The notes beneath the pieces were generated by a model, which was not told the origin of the DNA, did not search any database, and worked only from the letters and a program-made list of their open reading frames with translations. Both the position numbers and the translations under genes were made by a program. Shown here piece after piece: positions 1-5,300 of a DNA stretch of 5,526 bases; the first letter of the stretch is position 1, and every line of letters starts with the position of its first letter. The stretch lies in contig CAAENL010000040.1 in NCBI GenBank assembly GCA_900757335.1, forward strand, positions 1 to 5,526. Direction: 5' to 3'. The DNA is from Clostridia bacterium. Lineage in GTDB: Bacteria > Bacillota > Clostridia > Oscillospirales > Acutalibacteraceae.

Positions 1-165
1 ACTGTTTATGGTCACTGCCAAAAATTATTCGTTAAAAACGGTCAAAAAGTTTCTCAAGGAGAAGTTATAGGAACAGTCGGTTCTACAGGAGATTCAACAG
101 GTCCTCATCTTCATTTTGAAATAAGGATTAACGGTCAGGCTAAAAATCCGCAACAATATGTTTAA
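1..165 (+). CDS. M23 (LytM-type) zinc metallopeptidase, C-terminal end only
   Basis: This is the last 54 codons of a gene that begins before the window; the frame is open from base 1 and stops at TAA 163-165. The family cleaves peptide cross-links in peptidoglycan outside the cytoplasmic membrane. Visible hallmarks are YGH (local residues 3-5), the alternating 'NGQKVSQGEVIGTVGSTG' strand pattern, and GPHLHFEI with the HxH pair at local residues 36 and 38. In LytM-type enzymes the YGH histidine and the first His of HxH are catalytic, and the second His of HxH binds zinc. The other zinc ligands (HxxxD) would lie upstream and are not seen. The ending NPQQYV is typical of the family, so the C-terminus looks natural. 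Full length, signal peptide and any extra domains cannot be judged. It has its own terminator nine bases after the stop, so it closes its transcription unit. Part of this coding sequence (18-57) recurs exactly at 260-299. Confidence 0.93.
   Translation, partial: TVYGHCQKLFVKNGQKVSQGEVIGTVGSTGDSTGPHLHFEIRINGQAKNPQQYV
18..57 (+). repeat. 40-bp direct repeat, copy 1 (inside the M23 gene)
   Basis: This segment of the peptidase coding sequence, encoding QKLFVKNGQKVSQ and adjoining bases, is identical base for base to 260-299. The flanking base on the left differs (G17 versus T259). On the right the match decays through positions 58-67. Confidence 0.95.
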
Positions 166-173
166 TGGTAATC

Positions 174-206
174 ATCCCTTCGGCTTAGCTGAGGGGATAT
201 TTCTTT
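174..206 (+). terminator. Rho-independent terminator of the M23 gene
   Basis: An 11-bp stem pairs 174-184 with 188-198 around a TTA loop. The stem includes three consecutive C-G pairs and two G-T wobbles, and is followed by ATTTCTTT. It starts nine bases after the peptidase stop codon, which is the expected place. Confidence 0.88.
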
Positions 207-220
207 AACTGGCGAAACTC

Positions 221-226
221 TATACT
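221..226 (+). promoter_or_regulatory. Possible -10 box (TATACT) ahead of the fragment copy
   Basis: TATACT matches the sigma-A -10 consensus at five of six positions. No convincing -35 lies 16-18 bp upstream; only T-rich sequence such as TTTCTT at 200-205 is present. If used, transcription would start near 233 and run through the fragment copy and the hairpin to the terminator at 528-561. Isolated -10 matches are common in such A+T-rich DNA. Confidence 0.25.
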
Positions 227-259
227 ACTAGCCGTTTCTAAATAAGACTAGGATATCTT

Positions 260-299
260 CCAAAAATTATTCGTTAAAAACGGTCAAAAAGTTTCTCAA
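260..299 (+). pseudogene. 40-bp direct repeat, copy 2: isolated fragment of an M23 peptidase gene
   Basis: This stretch repeats 18-57 without a mismatch but sits 94 bases beyond the M23 stop codon, outside any gene. Read in the same frame it still encodes QKLFVKNGQKVSQ. An in-frame TAG at 249-251 lies just upstream, there is no start codon or ribosome binding site, and after the repeat the frame runs through unrelated sequence to TAA at about 348-350. The catalytic HLH part is absent. The simplest reading is a surviving scrap of a tandem paralogue, or a short segmental duplication of the neighbouring gene. The perfect identity argues for a recent event or for selection on the sequence. An assembly artefact is not excluded. 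Confidence 0.7.
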
Positions 300-527
300 A
301 GAAAAAATAGTAAACTCTCATCAAATTATTCTTATATTACTGGATAATAAAGAATAATTGTTACCCTTAAATTTATCTTTTTTATATTTGAACTTTCTTA
401 GTTAGTTTCTTATGTATATTATTACTTTCTATATTGTACCTATGTAGCACTCTATTGATGTTTTGTTGAATTTTAATCCCTATTATTTACTTGTTTTTGA
501 ATTTTACTTGAAACGCAAATAAATTAA
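300..527. other. Gene-free A+T-rich stretch between fragment copy and second terminator
   Basis: Apart from the stem-loop at 324-359 I see nothing codable here. The longest ATG-started frames run only about a dozen codons (for example ATG 411 to TAG) and have no ribosome binding site. TTGAAC at 388-393 is a possible -35, but the -10 at 17-bp spacing (TATGTA) is poor. No tRNA-like or riboswitch-like pattern was recognised. Confidence 0.6.
324..359 (+). other. Long bulged stem-loop in non-coding DNA
   Basis: Bases 324-333 pair perfectly with 350-359. After a single unpaired A334 the helix continues with 335-339 against 345-349, giving 15 bp and a CTGGA loop. The stem is almost all A-T, so it is only moderately stable, but its length exceeds the other chance palindromes here. 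No T-run follows directly, so it is not a standard terminator. It could be an RNA structural element or the remains of an inverted-repeat sequence. Confidence 0.5.
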
Positions 528-561
528 CTCTCAAAGAAAATATTCTTTGAGAGCATTTTTT
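528..561 (+). terminator. Strong Rho-independent terminator without an upstream gene
   Basis: A perfect 11-bp stem pairs 528-538 with 543-553 around the loop AATA. It is followed by CA and a run of six Ts (556-561), then more T-rich sequence. This is the best terminator in the window, yet the nearest upstream gene ends at 165 and already has its own terminator. It may close a small untranslated transcript from the 230-527 region or be left over from a lost gene. On the minus strand the following sequence (TTAATTTATTT) is only moderately T-rich. Confidence 0.85.
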
Positions 562-570
562 ATTATTAAT

Positions 571-599
571 TTGCCTAATGCAAAATTATCAACTATAAA
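571..599 (+). promoter_or_regulatory. Sigma-A-type promoter TTGCCT-N17-TATAAA
   Basis: The -35 box TTGCCT (571-576) and the -10 box TATAAA (594-599) are separated by exactly 17 bp, giving a predicted start near 606. It lies ten bases after the T-run of the terminator at 528-561, the usual arrangement at a boundary between transcription units. The predicted transcript has a leader of about 77 nt before the ATG at 683. Confidence 0.55.
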
Positions 600-612
600 A
601 AATCAAAATAAA

Positions 613-673
613 ATCTCCTTCTGACATAAACTAAAAATGCAGCCTAAAACTGCATAAAAGTATCAAAAGGAGG
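613..673 (+). promoter_or_regulatory. Leader with hairpin and possible SD/anti-SD pairing
   Basis: The leader holds TCTCCTT (613-619), which can pair over seven bases (one G-T) with AAGGAGG (667-673), the Shine-Dalgarno of the small ORF at 683. Between them is a 6-bp hairpin, ATGCAG 637-642 with CTGCAT 650-655. The combined fold would hide the ribosome binding site. I recognise no named riboswitch class; a preQ1-I motif was considered and does not fit. Confidence 0.35.
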
Positions 674-682
674 ATAATAATA

Positions 683-718
683 ATGAATAATGATGATATT
701 ATAACACACAGTAAATAA
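683..718 (+). CDS. 11-codon ORF with strong ribosome binding site (leader peptide or relic of a gene start)
   Basis: ATG 683 follows AAAAGGAGG (665-673) with nine bases between, a very good initiation signal, and reads MNNDDIITHSK before TAA 716-718. The peptide is polar and has no run of identical regulatory codons that would indicate amino-acid attenuation. No gene follows within the next 480 bases, so it is not an obvious leader for the amidase. It is either a free-standing micro-ORF on the transcript from the promoter at 571-599 or the intact start of a gene whose body has been deleted. The signals are convincing; the product's function is unknown. Confidence 0.4.
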   Translation: MNNDDIITHSK

Positions 719-1059
719 AATTGCAAGTGTTATTTATATTTTTATATTAAAAAAATTTTTCAAAAATCAATCATTCCCGCTCTCCCGCACTTTTAATGAA
801 TATTTTTTAAGTAAATATTTCTGTGAAACCATTGCATTCATGTCATTTATGTCAATTTTCATTTTTTCAAATGTTATCACTGAACTCACATAATTAAAAA
901 ATTTGCAAAATTTTATTTATCCAATATTTTTGGAAATTTGCACTTATTTTTGCTTTTATTTTTTATAATTACTCTCTTTTCTTTTCCGAGCAATAATCAA
1001 AAAATTCTTTTAATTTTATGAATATCAACTATTTTTCAAATTTGATTTACGTCAGAATC
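719..1059. other. Gene-free A+T-rich stretch upstream of the lysis cassette
   Basis: No coding frame of useful length is seen on either strand. Small landmarks are a GC-richer patch with CCCGC twice (776-788), an all-A/T inverted repeat AATATTT/AAATATT (799-805, 813-819), ATGTCA twice nine bases apart (840, 849), and the repeated AAATTTGCA at 899 and 934. None identifies a known element. Confidence 0.6.
905..941 (+). other. A+T-rich compound hairpin
   Basis: GCAAAATTT (905-913) can pair with AAATTTGC (934-941) with one bulged A. Inside it TCCAA (920-924) pairs with TTGGA (930-934), though the shared base 934 means the two stems compete at their junction. T-rich sequence follows. It could weakly terminate the transcript that starts near 606. 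Confidence 0.25.
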
Positions 1060-1079
1060 ATAGATTTATATAAATCTAT
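1060..1079. promoter_or_regulatory. 20-bp perfect palindrome, possible operator
   Basis: ATAGATTTAT followed directly by its reverse complement ATAAATCTAT gives a 20-bp palindrome with no spacer. It lies about 120 bp upstream of the amidase start, just outside the candidate promoter area. A dimeric repressor or activator site is the natural reading; a role as a DNA cruciform or RNA structure is also possible. Confidence 0.45.
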
Positions 1080-1091
1080 AAACTTTTATTA

Positions 1092-1147
1092 CTGATGATT
1101 TGCTTGTCATTTTATTTTTTATAATTCACATCTGATTATTTGCTTGT
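1092..1147 (+). repeat. 16-bp direct repeat, spaced exactly 40 bp, upstream of the amidase
   Basis: CTGATGATTTGCTTGT (1092-1107) and CTGATTATTTGCTTGT (1132-1147) differ at one base and start exactly 40 bp apart, close to four helical turns, which puts both copies on the same face of the DNA. Such spacing is typical of paired binding sites for a regulator. Each copy also contains TTGCTT, a possible -35 element. Confidence 0.5.
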
Positions 1148-1169
1148 ATCAGTGCAAAAAATTCATATT
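1120..1169 (+). promoter_or_regulatory. Candidate promoter region of the lysis cassette
   Basis: A perfect -10 hexamer TATAAT lies at 1120-1125, but its -35 region is weak. A second option is TTGCTT (1140-1145) with CATATT (1164-1169) at 18-bp spacing, which gives a leader of about 25 nt. Both options overlap the direct repeats at 1092 and 1132, so a protein bound there would affect initiation. The exact start cannot be decided by reading. Confidence 0.35.
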
Positions 1170-1201
1170 TACGCCCTTTATATTGAAAGGGGTTTTAAAA
1201 A

Positions 1202-1876
1202 ATGAATAAAAAAATATATTTAAGTCCAAGTATGCAATCAAATAATACTTATGCGTATGGGAACACAAACGAAATGGAGCAATGCAACAAAATAGCGGCT
1301 CTTTCAAAAATTTTTCTTGAAAAGTACGGTTTTGAGGTAAAAAAATCACCCGAAGGTCAAGCAATGACGGCAAGTATAAAAGAAAGTAATTCTTGGAACT
1401 GTGGCCTTCATCCTGCAATCCACACCAATGCTTTTAACTCTCAAACGACCGGCGGAACGCTCGTTATGGTATACAGCAGGGAAGAAAACAACGTCAAAGC
1501 CGGCAACGCAATTTTAAACGCCGTCTCCCCCATATCTCCGGGAAAAGACTATTCTCTTCGAATAAATTCATCTCTTGCAGAACTCAATTCGACAAAAGCA
1601 ACGGCGGTTTATCTGGAGATTGAATTCCACGATACCGAAAAAGGAGCAAAGTGGATAATCGAAAACACTGAAAAAATCGCTCAGGCAATAACCAAAGGGA
1701 TTTGCGAATATTTCGGCATTAACTATAGTCAAAACACATCGTCGCAAAATCCATCTTCTACCGTGTACCGAGTACAAATAGGAAGTTTTAAGATAAAAGC
1801 AAATGCTGAAAATCAACTTCAAAAAGCAAAACGTCTGGGCTTTATTGATGCATTTATAGTGGAGGGAAATCTATGA
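1202..1876 (+). CDS. Phage-type N-acetylmuramoyl-L-alanine amidase (endolysin) with C-terminal SPOR-like segment
   Basis: The 224-residue protein belongs to the amidase_3 type that cleaves the bond between MurNAc and L-Ala of peptidoglycan. The catalytic domain spans about residues 3-173. It opens with YLSPSMQ, the variant of the usual DPGHGG strand common in Clostridia and their phages. ExxN at 26-29 supplies the zinc-binding Glu. IHTNA (73-77) supplies the zinc His, H74. YLEIEFHD (137-144) supplies the catalytic Glu, E139. The first zinc His of the classical family is replaced here (M11/Q12). A Ser/Asn/Gln-rich linker (174-187) leads to a SPOR-like glycan-binding segment, VYRVQIGSF...GFIDAFIV (188-220), about half the usual length. 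There is no signal peptide, as expected for an endolysin that needs a holin. GAAAGGGG (1185-1192) precedes the ATG by nine bases. The stop overlaps the next gene's ATG. No database search was possible; the family call rests on motifs. Confidence 0.9.
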   Translation: MNKKIYLSPSMQSNNTYAYGNTNEMEQCNKIAALSKIFLEKYGFEVKKSPEGQAMTASIKESNSWNCGLHPAIHTNAFNSQTTGGTLVMVYSREENNVKAGNAILNAVSPISPGKDYSLRINSSLAELNSTKATAVYLEIEFHDTEKGAKWIIENTEKIAQAITKGICEYFGINYSQNTSSQNPSSTVYRVQIGSFKIKANAENQLQKAKRLGFIDAFIVEGNL

Positions 1877-2151
1877 CAAACAATATTTCAAAAATAATAG
1901 CAGCCGCCGTACTCATTGAAAGTATAATAACTTACTTTAATCAATTTTTTGTCTCGGGAACAATTCCGTGGCAGATGGTTTTAAGTTTAACTTTGGGAAT
2001 AATCATGTCCATAACTTATGAATTTAATTTACCTAAGTGCTTGGACATGCAATCTCATGTTCCGTATGTTGATTGGATTTTAACAGGAATACTTATTTCA
2101 CGAGGTTCCAATTATCTTTATAACTTGATTGGTAGTTTAGAATCACTTTAA
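1873..2151 (+). CDS. Small holin-like membrane protein of the lysis cassette
   Basis: This 92-residue protein has three hydrophobic stretches: residues 8-27 (with a buried Glu16), 33-49, and 66-88 (with Arg77 in the motif TGILISRGSNY). Small phage proteins of this layout lie next to endolysins and are taken as holins, which open the cytoplasmic membrane so that the amidase reaches the wall. The start ATG (1873-1875) overlaps the amidase stop TGA in ATGA, and GGAGGG (1861-1866) inside the amidase gene is its ribosome binding site, so the two are translationally coupled. The order amidase then holin is the reverse of many phage cassettes. Holins are poorly conserved in sequence, so this call rests on size, membrane topology and position; a small membrane protein with another role is possible. 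Confidence 0.7.
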   Translation: MTNNISKIIAAAVLIESIITYFNQFFVSGTIPWQMVLSLTLGIIMSITYEFNLPKCLDMQSHVPYVDWILTGILISRGSNYLYNLIGSLESL

Positions 2152-2155
2152 TATT

Positions 2156-2175
2156 TTTGTTATAAATATAACAAA
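2156..2175 (+). other. Weak hairpin after the holin-like gene
   Basis: TTTGTTAT (2156-2163) pairs with ATAACAAA (2168-2175) around AAAT, starting four bases after the stop codon. The stem has one G-C pair and no real T-run follows (TTAATTAATTCG), so termination would be inefficient. Transcription from the cassette may read on towards the large gene. Confidence 0.35.
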
Positions 2176-2199
2176 TTAATTAATTCGACAATATTTTTT

Positions 2200-2256
2200 T
2201 ATAATATGTATTGCATTCTGTTTCGTTAAATGATACACTAAAATCCGTGATACTAT
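2200..2256 (+). promoter_or_regulatory. Candidate promoters for the surface-protein operon
   Basis: Three -10 candidates lie here. TATAAT at 2200-2205 lacks a good -35. TGATACACT (2231-2239) is an extended -10 (TGN-TACACT) with TTGCAT (2211-2216) at 17-bp spacing. TGATACTAT (2248-2256) is a second extended -10. The second and third share TGATAC, 17 bp apart. The middle one is the best balanced and would give a leader of about 65 nt before the TTG ORF at 2309. Confidence 0.4.
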
Positions 2257-2267
2257 TAATTTAATAG
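2253..2267. promoter_or_regulatory. 15-bp palindrome CTATTAA-T-TTAATAG
   Basis: Seven bases and their exact reverse complement surround one T. It overlaps the last four bases of the downstream extended -10 candidate (2248-2256), a normal place for an operator. It is A+T-rich, so chance is a real alternative. Confidence 0.35.
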
Positions 2268-2294
2268 CAAATCAGAACTAAAATATTTAAAATG

Positions 2295-2301
2295 AAGGAG
2301 G
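2295..2301 (+). promoter_or_regulatory. Ribosome binding site AAGGAGG of the TTG ORF
   Basis: A full AAGGAGG lies seven bases before TTG 2309-2311. This spacing is what makes the TTG ORF credible; no ATG is placed to use it. Confidence 0.6.
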
Positions 2302-2308
2302 AAAGTAT

Positions 2309-2398
2309 TTGAAATCAAAAATATACCTAATTACGGTTTGCTATGCATTAGTAGTTCCACCCATAAACACAAGAGAGGAGGACAGGCATGGCTATTAA
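2309..2398 (+). CDS. Small leader ORF (29 residues, TTG start) overlapping the surface-protein start
   Basis: The frame starts at TTG behind a full AAGGAGG and ends at TAA 2396-2398, inside the fourth codon of the giant gene. The peptide begins MKSKIYLITVCYALVVPP, a basic tip and a hydrophobic core like a short membrane or signal peptide. It ends in a polar tail (REEDRHGY) encoded by the next gene's ribosome binding site and start. A ribosome finishing it would end eight bases past ATG 2388, an arrangement suited to translational coupling or to a leader peptide that controls the downstream gene. It may instead be a remnant of an earlier gene start. I recognise no family. Confidence 0.45.
   Translation: MKSKIYLITVCYALVVPPINTREEDRHGY
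2376..2381 (+). promoter_or_regulatory. Ribosome binding site AGGAGG of the surface protein
   Basis: AGGAGG lies six bases before ATG 2388, ideal spacing. It fixes that start over the in-frame ATG at 2427, which would cut into the signal peptide. The site lies inside the coding frame of the TTG ORF. Confidence 0.8.
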
Positions 2399-5300
2399 AA
2401 ACAACAAAAGAAATACGACAATATTTATGTTCATACTTTTGGCTTGCCTGGGATTAAGTTCTATCATAATAAGTGCAGCAGATAAATCAGGAAAAATATA
2501 CGGTTTAAATCAACCTGACGGAGTGGTTTTAACAGCTCAAACCGGTTACACAACTCCTCCGGAACACGGACTGATAATAGAAAACACAGGTACCGGAGAA
2601 CTACAAGTTACAAGTGTAACAGTAGATAATGAAGAAGCGTTTGAAATCGAAGCCAGAGAACCATTACCACCGTCAATTCAAGCCGGCGGAAGTATCAGTG
2701 ACAGCTTCTCTGTTAAAGCGAGAAGCGGATTGTCCGCAGGAGTCTATGAAGGAATTATTACCGCTCTGACAGACGCTGCAGAAAACGGAGGAAAATTAAC
2801 CACAACTGTAAAACTTACAGTAAGCGGTCCAATTAGCGGAGCGAGCGTATCAATGCCAAACTGGTCTTATGGAGATACTCCAAGAGAACCTGTTCTTTCG
2901 GGTGGTTTAGACAACTTAAGTACAAGTGATTACGAAATAACTTATTCTAAAGCGGGTGTTGACTCATGGAATTCTCAAAAACCTACTACTCCGGGAGATT
3001 ACAAAGTAAAAGTACACGTTACGAATCCTATATACACAGCAGATGATGCAACAGCAAACTTTACCATCAACAAAACAGACAAGGAACTGAGAATCGAAGC
3101 AAATACATCGTCGCACGAATACGACGGAAATGTTTACTCCGACAGTGGATACAAAGTATACTTTGACAATTCTCTAGTTTCCAATGGTCAACTTCCAACA
3201 GGCGACACAGTAAGTGGCGTAAGAATCACAGGAAATGTTACATATGTAGATGATAATCCTACCGAAGGGAGTAAAAATAATATCATCGACAGAAACTCAG
3301 TAACTGTAGAAAACCTAGAATACTACAATAACATCAAATACGTTGACGGTGTAATTAAGATTACTCCAAAAACTCAACCTATAGTAATTACTCCCGAAAA
3401 CAAAGAAAAAATGTTTGACAACAGGAGATTTGAGGGACTTACATATTCCGCCGGTGAAATAGGTGTAGACGGACACACTCTTGAAGTAACTCTTAAAGTT
3501 ACAAGCACAAATCCGAGTACTCAAGAACCTTATGCAGGATCATATAAACATGAGGTCGACAGTGCTATAATAAAAAATTCGGAAGGCTTAGATGTTACAA
3601 ACTGTTTTAATATTCAAAAACAAACAGGAACACTTAAAATACTTCCTGCCGAACAAAAAATCAATTTAATCGGAACAAGTGTGGACGTCACTGAAAATAC
3701 AATATTCGTTAAAAAAGGAACGAATTTGGCAGCTTCTGATATTAAATCAAAATTTAAAGGTATTCAAGGAGATTCTGCTTTTGCTCAGTTATGGGAAGCA
3801 GGCGATAACTCCATAGGACAAATAGCTGCCGACGGAGCGTTTGTGGCAGAAAAAGTTGGAGTCGGAGAAGCTAAAATTACTGCACAAGCCAAAGATGTTA
3901 ACGGAGACGGCAACAATGACTACAAAGAAACAGTTAAAACATTCAAAATAGAAGTAACAGAAAAAGCTCCTTTGGAATTTATAGAAGGTATCCCTAACAA
4001 TCAAGTGTTTACCTATGACGGACAACCTAAAAAACTTAGCGGAACTCCGGCTGTAAGTAATAGCGTTTCTCTAGACAGCCTTGTAATAACATATTCGGGA
4101 ACCGGAAGCACAATTTACAATGATACAAATCCGCCGACAAAACCCGGTACTTACAAAGCTGTATATTCCGTACCTGACAGCAATACTGGTTTCGAAGGAA
4201 GACGAACTTATTTGTTTACCATAAATAAAGCTAAGTTTGCAAAACCTTCATACGGAAATGAAGAAAACCTGAGAAAAACATACACAGGTTCAGCTATTGT
4301 TCTGGATATAACAGGTTTTAACGAAGATTGTATGAATGTTCAAGGCACTACTTCAGCAACTGCAGCAAGCGATTATCAAGTAAAATATTCTTTAAAAGAT
4401 ACAGAAAACTGTTCTTGGGACGACGATACCACAGATGAAGTCGTAATTAATTGGAAAATTTTGAAAGCAATTCCTGCATACACTTTGCCGACCAACCTTT
4501 CAGGAGCTAAAGGCGATACATTATCAACAGTTGAAATTCCTAACGGTTGGACTTGGAAAACACCTAACACTGTAATGAACAATGTGGGAAATCAAGATTT
4601 TGAGATTATATTTACTCCCGAAGACACAAACAACTACGAAACAGTTGAAAAAACCGTTACAGTAAACGTTAGGGATATAAAATTCATAAAGAAAGTAACG
4701 TTGGGATACAATACTTCGAAAGTTCCACTTACTCCGGGAATAGCGTATGATGAATGGATTAGACGTTTCCTTTCGACATGTTTACCTGTTAAAAACAGCG
4801 GTGAAGGTTATCACCTAGACAATGAATCAACTAACATTACAGAACTTGTTTATTGGGATGGAACAAGATGGATTTCAACGTCACGAGAGTCAGATAAATA
4901 TATTAAAGATTCTCAAAAATATGCCATACAAACGAATATATATCCCGAAGCAGGATATGAATTTGAAAAAAATAATGAAAAATATAAAAATGTTGAAGTA
5001 TGGCTTAACGGAGTCAAAAAAGACGATGCAGAAATTACAAACTACTCGGAAGAAACGGGATGCATTACACTTTACATTCCTATAGAAATCAGTTATCCCG
5101 AAAAACCTGAGTTGTATGTAAACGATTCTTACGTCTACAACGGTGAAGCTCAAACGGCTTCAGTTGAAGGATTCGATTATGAGACTATGAATATATCCGG
5201 AAACGTTCAGAAAAACGCAGACAGTTATGTAATATCCGTTACACCTAAAAGCAAGTGGTCGGACGGAACAGACAATGCTGTTACAACTTACTGGGCTATA

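Noticed and set aside
18..309. The gene-end repeat and its downstream non-coding copy as variable and template repeats of a diversity-generating retroelement. Mismatches at 58, 61, 64 and 65 have A in the downstream copy.
   Set aside because: About twenty adenines in the 40-bp core are unchanged, the repeat is far shorter than usual templates, the segment is a catalytic-domain strand, and no reverse transcriptase gene is visible.
613..673. A preQ1-I or similar small riboswitch before the 11-codon ORF.
   Set aside because: The stem sequence, the 7-nt loop and the tail do not match the class consensus; only generic SD pairing can be supported.
899..1147. ATTTGC recurring at 901, 936, 1098 and 1138 as a CRISPR-like or iteron array.
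   Set aside because: The spacing is irregular (35, 162, 40), the core is six bases in A+T-rich DNA, and only the last two copies extend to a long match, which is reported separately.
166..1201. An insertion sequence or integrase attachment site in the gene-poor gap.
   Set aside because: No transposase remnant, terminal inverted repeats with target duplication, or tRNA fragment was found.
1149..1418. Minus-strand open frame of 89 codons across the amidase start; likewise those at 1568-1822, 3315-3524, 3789-4025, 4376-4582 and 4890-5153.
   Set aside because: All lie opposite well-supported plus-strand genes, have low-complexity F/Y/S/V-rich composition typical of antisense of A-rich codons, and match no family I recognise.
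2292..2312. A six-codon ORF (MKEESI) starting at ATG 2292 that overlaps the TTG start.
   Set aside because: There is no ribosome binding site before it, and the AAGGAGG inside it is better placed for TTG 2309.
4822..5085. Plus-strand 87-codon frame inside the giant gene.
   Set aside because: It is out of frame with the continuous coding sequence of the surface protein, which shows module conservation through this stretch; it is Lys/Met-rich by base composition only.
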